A stretch of 64,000 nt of DNA from Anastrepha obliqua. Its lineage: Eukaryota; Arthropoda; Insecta; Diptera; Tephritidae. A program made the position numbers and the translations under genes. Numbering within the stretch: the first letter of the stretch is position 1; the number at the start of each line of letters is the position of its first letter. The notes below the pieces were generated by a model. That model ran no database searches and was not told the origin of the DNA. It saw only the letters and a list, made by a program, of their open reading frames with translations. The stretch is taken from the NCBI RefSeq assembly GCF_027943255.1, contig NC_072893.1:9424001-9488000 (forward strand), written 5' to 3'. Of this stretch, positions 21,038 to 32,419 are shown piece by piece.

Positions 21038-23817
21038 CCCTTTTTAAGGCAGAGGCGATATATTTACCACCAACAAAAACTTTGTTTATCTTTTTATGTA
21101 AATTATCAAAGGAATCCTAATTTGTTGCACTGGCAACTAAGGAGGTCTAGTTTATTATTATAAAAAAAAATGACGTTTGTGTGACATATTTTTTCTTCAA
21201 AAATTGCGGTAATTTTGAAAGAAAATTTGTTACTCCGTGAATCTTCATATTTTTTATTTGAAAGGAGGTAAGAAACTGTTTTTTATTATGTATTTATGTT
21301 TATTCTACAAGTTGTTTGCTATACCTTACAAGTTACTATCGTATTTAGATGTGAGAAGACTTTTTCCTCGGTTTGAAAAGTATTCCCGCTGCCCGTGGCG
21401 TGTTATGTACATTTGTTGAACTAGCTCCTTCTTTTCTCAGATTTTCATGAAAAATGCCGCGCTATTTGAATGAAAATGATATTGAGCAAATGTTGGACAT
21501 GCCCGATGATGGCTCAGAAGACGGATTTGAGTCTGATGAGGCAGAAGAGTTCAACGTGAATACAATACAACGGTTACTTCAAGCACCTGATGATTCAAGT
21601 GACCTTTTACAAAATTCTCCCACTCATTTGAATTCTACACCTAACAGTTGTTCCAGGTCAGGTACATCTACAATAGCACTATGTTCACAATTAGATAATT
21701 CGCAGCCAGAAGAGCTTTTGATAGTACAGTCATCATCACCCTTAGAACAAGAATTGACTGATGAATCTGAATGTGAAGTTGAGTCATGGGAGAAAGTTTT
21801 CTGGACATCCAGGCCAGATCCCGATGAATTTGATAAGGTGACAATAAAACCTCGGTATTTATTGAATAGGAGAGCACGTCCAGTAGCGCATTTCAAAAAG
21901 TTTTTTAGTGATGAAGTCTTCGATTTGATTGTTACTCAGACAAACTTGTATGCGGAGCAGCAAAATATAAAAAATTGGCAGCCTGTTGACACACAGGAAA
22001 TTAGTGCTTTTTTTTTCTTCCACATATCGATTTATATTGATCATCGGATCCTGGATTTCGTGTGAATGAAATAGCTGAAGTTATGCCAGTAAAACGCTTC
22101 AAGAAAATTTTATAGGCTTTGCCTTTGAACGATAATAGTCAGCAACCAAATAGAGAAGATGTAAATTTTGATAAATTGTATAAAATTCGTCCTCTTTTAT
22201 CTTTACTCAGTCAATCATTTCAAAACAATGCCTTCAATTCCTCTTCCCAAAGTATCGATGAGAGCATGATACTATTCAAAGGAAGGTCCAGTTTGAAGCA
22301 GTACATGCCGCTAAAGCCCATAAAAAGGGGCTATAAAGTGTGGTGCTGTTGTGATAGTAGCACAGGATACTTGTATAACTATGAAATTTATACAGGTAAA
22401 ACAGGACAAGGAACAGAAGAGGGTCTAGGGGCTAATGTCGTAAAGAAATTATCAAGTAAATTAGCACAAGAAGATTTCAAGTCTCATGTTACATTCGATA
22501 ACTTTTTTTGCGATTTTTCTCTCATGCAGTACTTGTATGAAAAAAAAATATTTATGCCACTGGAACAGTAAGAAGAAATAGAGCAATTTTGAAAAGGTGA
22601 ATTCATGTGGAGAACTAAACAAGATGTAGCATTTACTGTGTGGCAAGATACTAAAGAGGTTTTATTGTTGACAACTGCATTTCATCCTAAAGTGGAAGTA
22701 ACAACTGTACAAAGAACGCAAAAAAATGGCACCAGGGAAGCTGTAAGTTGTCCTATGGTTGTGAAAGAATACACCAAAAGAATGGGCGGTGTCGACCGTT
22801 TTGACCAAGTGAAGGGGACGTATGCTGTCGGAAGGAGAAGTAAACGCTGGTGGCTGGGGATATTCTACTTCTTGGTGGACGCAAGTTTGACAAACTCTTT
22901 CATTTTAAATTCCCTAGCATCGAGAGTAGAACATCTTACCAACTTAGAATTTCGGGTGGCTGTTGCCAGAGGATTGATTCGTGATGCCCTCTTAGAACAG
23001 CTACTTTTTATTTCAAAGCAAATTTTAAAGAAAAAGAACTCAAGAGCATTTAAATGAAGACTTTTGCTAAAAAAGTTTGTTCATGTCCCAAAAGACAAAA
23101 TGATAGAAAATATTGCATAAAATCGTGCGGCATTTCATTGTAGTCGGCGAAAAAGTTTGTGTATATCACTTTTCGGAACGCATTTCGATAACGAACCTGT
23201 TCGGAAGACGTCAAGTTATGCAGTGATGCTCGTCCGATGCTTATCGAAATTTTGGACTGCTGGAATGAGCCCGAGACGGCCCATTCTTTGGTTGATGCTT
23301 CTACGCAAGCAAAATAAATAACGAACAAAATATACGGTTTTCCAAACAGAGGTGTTATTTTGTTATTCAAGGAAAAAATGCTATTTTTTAATATAAGGTA
23401 GTAGTCCGGTATAATGACAGAAATTTCGACGTTTTTTCATGAATCTTTTTTAAAAATAAAATAAAATGCGATCGCCTTAAAGTTTTTACATGTGTTTATT
23501 GCTGTTTTGAAGTATATAAAAAAAATTTTTTGAGTTAATTTTATATTAATTTGTTTAAAATTTTTGACGTCAAAGTGGAGTCCTTAAAATAAAGATGAGT
23601 TGGTTCGGGGAAACACACAGCCTTCCAAAGTCATCTGAAATAAAATATTCAAAAGGATTATTATTCTGTAGACTTTATTTTAGGTCCTGAACCTATATAA
23701 AGTTCTCAAAATCTAATTTTTTTTTCTTCATAAATTGTTTAAATTAAATAGTTTATTATTAAAAAATTAAATGTTTTAAAGGTCCGGGATCTAGATATGT
23801 GTGTCTAGAATAACGGG
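21038..23817 (+). mobile_element. piggyBac-type transposon, autonomous size but broken
   Basis: TTAA at 21034-21037 precedes CCCTTTTTAAGGCAGAGGCG. A plausible right end is TTAA at 23818-23821, whose inward reverse complement reads CCCGTTATTCTAG. The left tip is convincing and the right one is weaker. The 2.8-kb span matches autonomous piggyBac elements and contains a plus-strand transposase broken into three frames. Confidence 0.75.
21454..23057 (+). pseudogene. piggyBac (DDE_Tnp_1_7-type) transposase pseudogene
   Basis: The first frame (21454-22065) begins MPRYLNENDIEQML with an acidic Ser-rich N-terminus, then RPVAHFKKFFSDEVFDLIV. A frameshift near 22040 and a TAG near 22112 precede the second block (22119-22571), which has SIDESMILFKGR (first Asp), YMPLKPIKRGYKVW and VTFDNFFCD (second Asp). 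Another frameshift near 22570-22600 leads to the third block (22605-23057) with MGGVDRFDQ (third Asp) and RRSKRWWLGIFYFLVD. All three expected aspartates are visible. The C-terminal cysteine-rich domain is missing, ending near 23057 with lysine-rich residues. Confidence 0.85.
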
Positions 23818-23934
23818 TTAAATTTTTAGCCAAATCGGTTTAATAGCTTTGATTCTTGGAAGACAACTGGCAAACAAATGGTTGTGTACCACTCAGAATT
23901 TACTGTCCTGCGTTGTTCTAGTGGTACGGTTGTG

Positions 23935-24270
23935 ACATGCGTTTATGCAATATTGAATGTATGCTGGTCCCACTAATGCCTAAGATTGTCTCAATCTCAC
24001 GATAGCTCACATGACGATCTTGCTCTATCAGTTCGCGCACAGTTCAATGGTTTTCGGAACAACAACTGATTTTGGACGACCTTCACGAAATTCGTCTTGG
24101 AGTGAACTACGACCACGATTGAATTCACTATACCATCGATAAACACTGGTGCTTGATGGAGCTTCATCGCCAAAAAATGAATTAAGTTCATCCATGCAAT
24201 GTTGCTGAGTTAATCCACGTCGAAAGTAGTAAAAAATAATCGCACGAAAATGTTTACGATTTAATTCCAT
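23935..24270 (-). pseudogene. mariner transposase N-terminal fragment
   Basis: The minus frame from 24270 encodes MELNRKHFRAIIFYYFRRGL, the HTH segment SSTSVYRWYSEFNRGRSSLQ and EGRPKSVVVP. After a one-base shift near 24050 it continues RELIEQDRHVSYREIETILG and SGTSIHSILHK (second HTH). The catalytic domain is entirely missing. The order matches a common insect mariner lineage of about 345 residues, so this is a strong internal deletion or a truncated copy. Flanks to about 23880 and 24420 may be part of it. Confidence 0.75.
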
Positions 24271-24524
24271 TTTTGGACCGGGATGAATCTTTTAAGTTAC
24301 TGTAAACAACACAAATAGTGCTGGTATTTCAAAACGTTCTGAGTACGTAAAAGCCAAAAAATGTCAAACTTTGCGATACAGCTGTCAATTCCCAGATTGT
24401 AACACCAGGGTTGCCAAATCCCGAAATATAAAAGGCACCCCTCGTATTTATACCAAAAATTGTTGTAGCTTATTAGACATTGGCTTGGGTACCTAACTTC
24501 AGCACATCCAATAAAAAATAAATA

Positions 24525-24638
24525 AATATTTGGCGCGTACACATCGCTTAGGTGTTTGGCCGAGTTCCTCGTCCTATTTGTGGCGTGCGTCTTGTTATTG
24601 TTCGACAAGCAAAGGGACCTATAATTTTAAGCTTACTC
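24525..24638 (-). repeat. SINE tail fragment
   Basis: The plus strand reads TTTGGCGCGTACAC, GTGTTTGGCCGAG and TTTGTGGCGTGCGTCTTG, the reverse complement of the SINE 3' half. It is immediately followed by a plus-oriented SINE head at 24644. Confidence 0.65.
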
Positions 24639-24643
24639 CGGAG

Positions 24644-24800
24644 GACCGCCGTAACCGAATGGGCTTGAATCTCCGTGCATGAAACAGCAAAATGGCAATT
24701 CAAAAAATTTGAGCAGTCATAAAGTAAGCTCTAATAGCAGTTGTCCCTCAGCAGCCAGTGACAAACCTCTGAGAGTATTTCTGCTATGAAAATGCTCCTT
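24644..24800 (+). repeat. SINE head fragment, decayed
   Basis: CCGCCGTAACCGAATGGG resembles the tRNA-like A-box region of the full SINE (CCGCCGTAGCCGAATGGG at 59295). The later CAGTTGTCCCTCAGCAG and GACAAACCTCTGAGAGT pieces follow the SINE body, and the B-box region is lost. Together with the preceding minus fragment it forms a head-adjacent inverted pair. Confidence 0.55.
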
Positions 24801-25424
24801 AACTCATCCAATACAGCTCGACAAAATCACACATCTTTTCACCTCCACAATTCTTCTATATTTCTTAAAGCTCATGTCAATTTCATTGCTTCAAAATGGC
24901 AGCCTATCAATGCCTGCTTCTGGTTTGCGATAATTGTTTCCGTTGAATGAATATTAAATATTTTAAAAGTCCAGTTTATATTGAGGCATAGGCATACCTC
25001 ACTTTCTGATTAAATTAAAACTTTCGTTGTTTTTGCTACAGGCTTTTTCATTTCGGACTGACGGCTTTGAACATACACCCGATTTTAATTAAAATGCTCA
25101 AATATTTGCTGCGCTGCATCTGCTTCTTGATTGTCTGTTGTACACCTGAATACCAGTCCTGTAGGAAAAACGTTTGCGTGGGCGATCATTTTTTGATACA
25201 GTGATATAAGTCCGAAGATGGAAGTTAGTTTAGTAGTTGATACACTTTTCAAACTACTCATCAAAGTCGATTGTGTTTGTGCAGGAACAACTATGAAGTG
25301 AATGCCAATTATCAAAATTTCAAATATTTTATTAAAATTTCTTGGATTCTTTTTCGGAAATGCAATTTAGTACTCGTATATAACGTAAGTCATATTCGAT
25401 TTTCCTGTTATTTGGTGCGTCCTT
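24801..25424. other. non-coding stretch
   Basis: No supported gene. A 76-codon minus frame at 25085-25315 has no recognisable motif. Confidence 0.35.
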
Positions 25425-25690
25425 TGTTGGGTGTTTGGCCGAGCTTCTCTTCTTATTTATGGTATGCGTCTTGATCTTTTTCCACAAATGAAGCGGCCTA
25501 GAATTTCATGCCGCTTCCAAAAGGCAGATAGGTTTTTACCCGAAGCTTTTTCATGACAAAAATGCCTTCTACACTACATGCCTTAGCAAACCTACCGAAT
25601 GGCGAGCTCTATTAGAGAAACATTTCATGATCGGGGATTCGAACGTATGATAGCCATACATCCACACAGCTACGGAGGCCGTAGCAGTTA
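25425..25690 (-). repeat. tRNA-derived SINE, diverged near-full copy
   Basis: In minus orientation the head reads TAGCTGTGTGG (A-box-like) and GTTCGAATCCC (B box), and the body ends with the GGCCGAG and TTTGTGG-type tail shared with the other copies. The tRNA-like head differs from the copy at 59293, so it may be a sister subfamily with a different tRNA origin. Confidence 0.6.
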
Positions 25691-26093
25691 ATTCAAATAT
25701 CTTCCTTCATTCATGAATTCGCATTTTAGTCATGGCTGGACATGAGCGGAGATAATGCAATACGCTCGCCGCCTATTCCACTGTTTTACAGCGACATAAA
25801 TCATTTAAAGAAGTACCGTATACTTCCTGGGCATTTTCACTAAAAAATTTCCAAAAAGAATGCCTACTGAAATAGAGGAAAAGTGAAGTGAGATTGGAGT
25901 TTTAGAACTTTTTTCACTTACTTTTCTCCAAATATACCCAGTGACCTAAAATGTGGTAGGCCCTTTACTATTTACTAGTTTTAAGGAATGCCTTCTTAAG
26001 CAGATTTTTGATTGAAGGTAGAGAATACAAATTAGCATATGATTTATTGGGCTTATTTCTTTCATAGAAGATACCGCTAACTGTGAGGGAAGT
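25691..26093. other. non-coding stretch
   Basis: Nothing recognisable. It carries no RNase H coding, although the right flank of the next mariner is inside such a gene. The left flank of that mariner was therefore probably rearranged. Confidence 0.35.
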
Positions 26094-26094
26094 A

Positions 26095-27401
26095 GGCAAA
26101 AAGTAAGGTGAATTTATTTGTCAAACTTCGCGAGATTAAAATTTCGCTCTAGTTATTTTTTTCATGAGTTGGAAGCACTGCTTATAACATCTGGGCCAAC
26201 TTTCATGTGAATGCCATTATCAGTTATATATTTACGCTTGTGTTTACCAAACGACCAAGAGTGCATTTTTCGATTTTTACAATGTCTCATTTGATTGAGC
26301 AGAGAAGTACCATCAAATTTTGTTTGCGGAATGAAATTTCGGCTGCGGAAACGTTTAGCATGTTGCAGAAGGCATTTGGGAAGCATGTTGGGCATGTCGC
26401 AGAAAAATGTTTATAAGTGGAACAAAGACTTCAAAGAGGGTCGAGAACGTGTTGATGACTTGGAGCGCTCCGGACGACAATCGACGTCAACGGATGACCA
26501 ACACGTCAATAAAGTGAAGCAGTTAGTGCTGAAAAGTCGTCGGTTGACTGTTAAAGACCTTACTGATATGATCGGAATATCAGAGGGATCTGTGAAAACC
26601 ATTTTGAAAGACCGTTTGGGCCTACGAAAAGTCAAAGCTCGTTTGGTACCGAAAACTCTCAATTTCTTGGAAAAAAGTCGTCGCGTTGATGTGTGTGAAA
26701 CAATGCTTCCAGACTATCAGGGCAAGCTCAAATGCATCATTACGGGAGATGAGACTTGGATTTATGCTTACGACCCTGAAACAACCGACCAATCGAGCGA
26801 ATATCGTGCTAAAGGGGAGGCCAGACCGAAAAGAGCACGTCAAAGTCGTTCAAAAATAAAGGTCATGATGACAGTTTTTTTCGATTTTCGTGGTGTGGTG
26901 CACTAAGAATTCCTTCCACCTGGCCGAACTGTTAATAAAGAATATTATTTGAGCGTTATGCGTCGTTTACGTGAAGCAATTCGTCTAAAAAGACCAGAAT
27001 TATGGGCCAACAACTCTTGGTTTTTGCATCACGATAATGCACCGTCTCACACTGCACTCGTTCTTCGTGACCATTTCGCCAAAAAATCCACGCATATCGT
27101 TCCGCAATCACCGTATTCGCTTGATTTGGCTCCGTGTGACTTCTGGTTATTCCCAAAACTCAAGAGACCATTCCGGGGAACGCGTTTCGAGTCGATTGAG
27201 GAGATAAAAGCTGAATCGAAGAAGGTGCTGATGGTTATACCGGAAATGGACTATTTTGCATGTTTCGGGGATTGGAAAACTCGTTGGCATAAGTGTATTT
27301 CATCGAGAGGGGATTACTTTGAAGGGGATGAAATTAATTTACAAGAATAAATAAAGATTTTTCATTTTACAATCCAATTCACCTTACTTTTTGCCCACAG
27401 G
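26095..27401 (+). mobile_element. mariner DD34D (GGGCAAAAAG-TIR family), copy 2
   Basis: The left end GGCAAAAAGTAAGGTGAATT begins just after TA at 26093-26094 but lacks the outermost few bases. The right end, ATTCACCTTACTTTTTGCCC then ACAGG, is complete and followed by TA at 27402-27403. The right flank reads straight into RNase H coding (TACTCGGATAGTCAG), but the left flank does not. Confidence 0.88.
26281..27350 (+). pseudogene. mariner DD34D transposase pseudogene (copy 2)
   Basis: The protein starts MSHLIEQRSTIKFCLRNEIS. One frameshift lies near 26390, before MSQKNVYKWNKDFKEGRERV. The frame then runs through the second HTH and ITGDETWIYAYDPETT (first Asp) to FDFRGVVH. A single TAT-to-TAA change near 26905 stops it there. 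It resumes as KEYYLSVMRRLREA, FLHHDNAPSHTA (second Asp) and LAPCDFWLF (third Asp), ending GDEINLQE. So only one frameshift and one nonsense change separate it from an open frame. Typical length is about 354 residues. Confidence 0.9.
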
Positions 27402-27403
27402 TA

Positions 27404-28410
27404 TCTACTCGGATAGTCAGGTAGCTCTGAAATCATTGGAGTCCGCAAAACACTCATCACAAATGGTAGTTGAATGCCACAAATTATTATGCGAAGTACC
27501 ACAATATTTTAAAATAAACCTGGTCTGGGTGCTAGTCGATAGAAATGTGGAAGGTATTTGCAAAGCAGATGAGCTTGCAAGAAAAGGTACAACACTGAAT
27601 ATTCACCCAGCTACGTGCAAATTATTAATAGATAGATACTCTATCACTGCTGCTAATTCTCATTGGAGGCAATCACCTTGGCTGTACAAAATTCCTACTG
27701 AATCTTAGGAGTCAGGATATGAGAAACACGGTAGGGGTACTATGTAACAGGGCATTGTCTAATTGGAAGGCATGCAAATAGACTGAAGGGTCCCCATAAC
27801 GATTTTTTCCGAAGCTCTCAAGATATTGAAGAAACACAAACCGTGAAACACCTCCTGTACATGCATTGCTCTATATAGGAAAAGCCTTTCTACGTTTGGA
27901 TTTGCCTTGAAAATTTTAATTGGTCGAGCCAAGGAGTACCAAGAGATTTGGTGGCTCCTAAAACACTCAGGCTGAAAACCCCATTATATTTAGATTTATT
28001 GGGCTTGCCTTTCTTGCCAACTTTGAGGAGGTCTCACAAATAGGGTTGCCGAAATAAACAAAATTCATTATATCCATAGGTTGATTCAGAGAAGAATCAG
28101 GAGTATGAAGACGAACTCCAGTGGTATCACAACGGAACTATTCAGGCCTAGGTAGGTAGGTAGGTAGGCAGGTGGGTTGGTTGTCGTAGCGACACACTTA
28201 GACCTTTCGCAGGTCCATTGTGATACCACTGGAGCTTATCCTTACCCTACGTGTTACTTTTCAAACCATCCGGTAGCTTTAATAAACAAGCAGAGCTTCG
28301 TTAGTTTTAGATGCGCTATGTCCGCTACAACGGTAAAAAACGCAGTTATTCAGGCCTGTGTCGGATGAAAGGCGCTCAACCTAACCCAACCTAACCCAAC
28401 CTAACCTAAT
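27404..28410 (+). mobile_element. RNase H-type non-LTR retroelement 3' part with AACCT-rich tail
   Basis: RNase H coding starts directly at the mariner's right flank: YSDSQVALKSLESAK, then LVWVLVDRNVEG where WVPGHRN is usual, and ADELARKGT. It is open to 27708. Further on, ETQTVKHLLYMHCS (about 27830) is the decayed zinc-motif region. The 3' non-coding part ends in a run of AACCTAACCC units at 28378-28409. The run GTAGGTAGGTAGGTAGGCAG at 28152 is a small microsatellite within the tail region. The 5' part is absent. Confidence 0.72.
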
Positions 28411-28674
28411 ACAAAGTGTCCGAGCTGACCAGTAGGGGACAGAAGATTACAAAAAAAAAACCAGCATGGTCAAAAAGAGTCAATCGCCAACCAAAAGCGA
28501 TCAACAAAGTGAACAAAAATCGAGACATTTTATGGTTATTTGTCTTAATAGAATTTCTATCTTCGTAAGAAAGATCCTCTATAAATGTTTTCACTCGTTG
28601 GATAAATTCTTTTCTGCCAGTTTGTCTACAACGCATTTTCAGCGAGCGTAACTGCATGATCATTTTTTTAAATA
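28406..28674. other. spacer with an unassigned open frame
   Basis: A minus frame spanning about 28687-28406 reads MQLRSLKMRCRQTGRKEF, later SRFLFTLLIAFGWRL. It has a hydrophobic segment near the end but no domain I recognise. It might be a decayed host exon or chance. I do not assign a function. Confidence 0.25.
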
Positions 28675-30076
28675 AAGGGTTTTTCAATAGGGCGGGTAGA
28701 TGTTTAAATGGAATAAAACAAGCTGTATGTGAGTTATTGACAAAATTATTTTTTTATTTGAAAGGCGCATATATGCCATTAAGTGTGGAATATGACATCA
28801 TTCAAATGTCCGCCTCGGCTTCTTACGGTGGAACGGATTCGAGTGGTCCAATTTTCAATGACTCTTCCGCATAGATCCGGCTGAATTTGAGCGATGGCCT
28901 GTGTTATGTTCACCTTTAGAGCATCGGTCGATTGTGGTTTATTTGCATAGACCTGAGACTTCAAGAAACCCCACAGGAAAAAGTCTAGCGGGGTCAAATC
29001 GCATGACCTTGGTGGCCAATTCACATCACCCCTGCGAGAGATAACCTTACCCTCAAATCGTTCATGCAGAATGTCAATCGTGGCGTTTGCTGTGTGGCAC
29101 GTAGCGCCGTCCTGCTGGAACCACATGTCGTCTAGGTCCATATGGTTCAATATGGGCCATAATAAATTGGTTATCATCGTTGTGTAGCGCTCGCTGTTGA
29201 CGGTGACCGCCTCACCAACGTCGTTTTCAAAAAAGTACGGACCAATGACGCCGCCGGCGCAAAATCCACATCAAACGGTAACTTTTTGAGGATGCATTAT
29301 CACCTGGTGAGCTTCGTGTGGATTGGTGTCGTCCAATATACGGCAATTTTGTTTGTTAACACAGCCATTCATTCAAAAATGCGCCTCGTCACTAAAGATG
29401 ATTTTTCGCCCAAAACTGGGGTTCTCTTCTAAACGATTCGAAGCCCAGTCAGCGAACAAACGGCGTTGTCTATGGTCATCAACTTTGAGCTCCTGGGTCA
29501 GTTGGATCTTGTACGGTTGTACCCAAGTCCCGACGCAAAATTCGCCAAGTTGAAGTCTGCGAAAGGCCAAGTTCTTGTGCACGGCGAGGAACAGACTGCC
29601 TCGGGTTCTGCTGTACACTTTCGCGGACTGCGGCAATGTTCTCGGCTGATCTTGCGATCCTTGAACGTACGGATGTTGGCTGATTGTTTACTGACCAGGT
29701 CGTCTCAGATTTGGCCACCAAACGTTGAAGCGTCGACTTTGAAGGGCCACCCCGTCTACCGAAAAATGGGCGCAATGCGCGCAAGGTTTGCGTTAATGAA
29801 AACTCATTTTGATAATAAAGTTTTATCATTTGAACGTGCTGTTCAACCGTGTATCTTGCCATGATGATTTGGCATAAAGAACTGAATAATAAACAAAAGA
29901 TTTGACAGATGTCACCAAAACAAAATGGCTGCCACAAGGCGCCAATTTCTTATGGCCCATATTGAACCATATGGACCTAGACGACATGTGGTTCCAGCAG
30001 GACGGCGCTACGTGCCACACAGCAAACGCCATTTTATTCCATTTCAACGTCTACCTGCCCTTATTGAAAAACCCTA
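28675..30076 (-). mobile_element. DD41D transposon (family F3), copy 2, with replaced 5' end
   Basis: A 1,402-bp element has TA on both sides (28673-28674 and 30077-30078). The left tip AAGGGTTTTTCAATAGGGCG and right tip TAGGGTTTTTCAATAAGGGC (reverse-complemented) match, and the match extends about 45 bp into GGAATAAAA. The right end does not look like that of copy 1. From 29942 inward to the tip it is an inverted piece of the element's own interior plus a copy of the left end. This makes the TIRs unusually long and similar. Confidence 0.88.
28779..29862 (-). pseudogene. DD41D transposase pseudogene (F3 copy 2)
   Basis: From 29862 the minus frame reads MARYTVEQHVQMIKLYYQNE, then GRRGGPSKSTLQRLVAK, ENIAAVRESVQQ and LGLSQTSTWRILRRDLG. 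A frameshift lies near 29530, then FGRKIIFSDEAHF (first Asp, 29373). Damage around 29370-29180 is followed by MITNLLWPILNHMDLDDMWF, QQDGATCHTA (second Asp) and CDLTPLDFFLWGF (third Asp, 41 residues on). It closes with GHLNDVIFHT at 28779. Close to copy 1 in sequence, it is full length but not open. Confidence 0.88.
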
Positions 30077-30078
30077 TA

Positions 30079-31157
30079 TTTACACCTGAAGAAATTATCA
30101 AGAAAATGAGGATAGACGAAGAAAAATGGAATGCCGTCGCTAATTTATATTATCCGAAAAAAGAAACGTGAAATGGAAACTTATGAGCTGAAAAGTATTG
30201 AGCATAGGTTTCTCAAAACAGGCGACCCTGGACGCAGGGTGAGTAAGTAAGTGTCCTTCTTAGGTCGCCGTCTTGGCCCTCTACCTCGAAGCAATGCGGA
30301 AGCAATCCCTTGGTGGAGGGAAAAATCCAATAGAAGAGGAGGGACATTTTTAGTGGAATCACCACAGACCTAGTAGCGACGGTTACTTTATGGTGCGAAG
30401 GCAGTTTTAACCCAACCTCACCGACAAAAAAAAGCTTATGCTAATGATATTCAATAGCATTTGTCCAGTAGAATTGGTCCCGTTGAGTATTTGTGTGTTA
30501 GAATTAAAAGTCTGCATTTTCCCAATGGACCCACTGTGTTAGACTAAATGCGGCCAAGTCATATGTACTGAGTTGTTTCTAAAAGCGGAGAGTCTTCGAG
30601 TATATTTGTGGTAAAAAATACAAAAACGGTTTTCATCAAATTTATGTGTCGCCGAGAATCTAAATAAATAAATATTTAAATATTTACATATGAGCCAAAA
30701 TCGCACTACTTGTAAAATATTCTTATTGAGTTTTCCAATAAATTATTCTCTTAAAGCTCATATGAAGAAGTGTTTAGTTTTATAAATTAGATGAACGTTT
30801 CTGACTCCTATCTATGAAAACCATTGAAACCAAATTTAAGATATTTATTTTCTAGTATGCAAGAACTCACAATTATCGAAAGATGTTAAGATCGGAATTT
30901 ATAAAATTAAATTAAATGAGAGGAACCGCAACAATTTTTTTTCCTATAAACTGATAAATTTTCCTGTAGGGTTACACTTGCATATGCTTGAATGTGCATT
31001 GAACCTTATTGTTTACGCAAGCCATGACCTGGACGCCGGCACAGACTTACGCAACTGACACATGAAGAGACATGTTTGCTAGCATTTCTTCACTACGATT
31101 TTCTTTCATAAATATTATATTGGCATGTGGCAAGTATATATGTGAACACACATATAT
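30079..31157. other. non-coding stretch
   Basis: Immediately right of the transposon, 30082-30168 is open on the plus strand (PEEIIKKMRIDEEKWNAVAN) and highly charged, perhaps a host or transposon exon end; I do not recognise it. Near 30400 an AACCCAACC run suggests another retroelement tail. The rest is AT-rich. Confidence 0.35.
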
Positions 31158-31158
31158 A

Positions 31159-31823
31159 TTAGGGTGGTCCAAAAAAAAATTTGTATGCTGCCGCCCCCCA
31201 AAATAGTAAAGAATGAAAAATAAAAAGACCCGTATTTTTTTTTTTTTTTAATCAGACCATATTTAATGGTGCCGCCGGGGCTTTGAAATATCCCATGGGA
31301 AAAAAATACTTTTTCGTAGATTTCATGTAAAAACCTGGAAAATGAATATATTTTAACCGGATACCTCAGTTTCTCTTCATAATTGGTCAGGGAATAACAA
31401 CCAATTATGAAATAATTAATTTTTTTTGTCTTAACTATTTTTTATAGATATATTGTTTTTCGATTTTTTCTTAGATTTTCGTTTTATGGGGGCTTTTTGG
31501 GGTTCTATAAAAAATAGTTAATACAAAAAAATTAATTATTTCATAATTGGTTGTTATTCCCTGACCAATTATGAAGAGAAACTGAGGTATCCGGTTAAAA
31601 TATATTCATTTTCCAAGTTTTTACATGAAATCTACGAAAAAGTATTTTTTTCCCATGCAAAATACATGGGATATTTCAAAGCCCCGGCGGCACCATTAAA
31701 TATGGTCTGATTAAGAAAAAAAAAATACGGGTCTTTTTATTTTTCATTCTTTACCATTATGGGGGGCGGCAGCATAAAAATTTTAATATACATTTTTTCC
31801 CATGCATTTTTGGACCACCCTAA
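31159..31823. repeat. large foldback (palindromic) element
   Basis: Two arms of about 290-310 bp (31159-31450 and about 31515-31823) are reverse complements with few differences. Both contain TTAGGGTGGTCC at the tip, then GCCGGGGCTTTGAAATAT, CGTAGATTTCATG and CAATTATGAAATAATTAAT. A spacer of only ~65 bp separates them, including GGGGGCTTTTTGGGG. Tips are flanked by TA-rich sequence compatible with a TA target. There is no coding capacity, and the single strand would form a very long hairpin. Confidence 0.88.
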
Positions 31824-32419
31824 TATATATATAAGTACACCTGAACGCTATTGTTAACACATACCAGCATATAGTACACCCACACAGCTACTTTGTACAT
31901 ACGAAGTCTTATTTATTTACTGAATGCATTGATGTACAATGATTTCTTGCATATAAATAGACGCCAAAGTACTCGTACATTATCAACTGCTTGTGGGCTT
32001 TTTAGCTGGTATTTGTTTTTTTTTTTTTTGATAAGAACATGCATTCTCATGTAGGTAATATAAATTCTGAATATGAGCACAACCGGACTCTAAATACGAT
32101 TTTTCTTATTATCTGGATTATAGCATAGAGCTTAAAAAAAAGTAAATAAATACAAATAATGAATAATATTCGAAAATATTTCCAAATCATAATAGTAATA
32201 AGTGAACCAAATCGGACCATTAATAAGAACTTTTATCGGCATCTACCACGCAAAGCTTACAATCATTTGTTTACCGTTGTCTCGGAAAAATCCTGCGCAT
32301 ATGGCTGCCTGGCAGCTGAATTTGGAATGAACAACTCCACGCTAGAACCGGACAAAACCCAAGAGATTGAAATAGGGAACGTAAATGGAGTTGTATTTGG
32401 TACCGCATCCGCAAGCCGG
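31824..32419. other. AT-rich non-coding stretch
   Basis: A plus frame at 32159-32431 has no recognised domain, but it runs toward retroelement-like sequence at 32420 and may be its decayed upstream part. Confidence 0.3.

Noticed and set aside
23050..23370. Minus frame of 106 codons after the piggyBac gene
   Set aside because: No recognisable domain, and it lies within the 3' region of the piggyBac element.
28374..28410. Possible telomeric repeat (CCTAA units)
   Set aside because: Irregular, short and at the 3' end of a retroelement; Diptera have lost the TTAGG telomere, so a retroelement tail is the better explanation.
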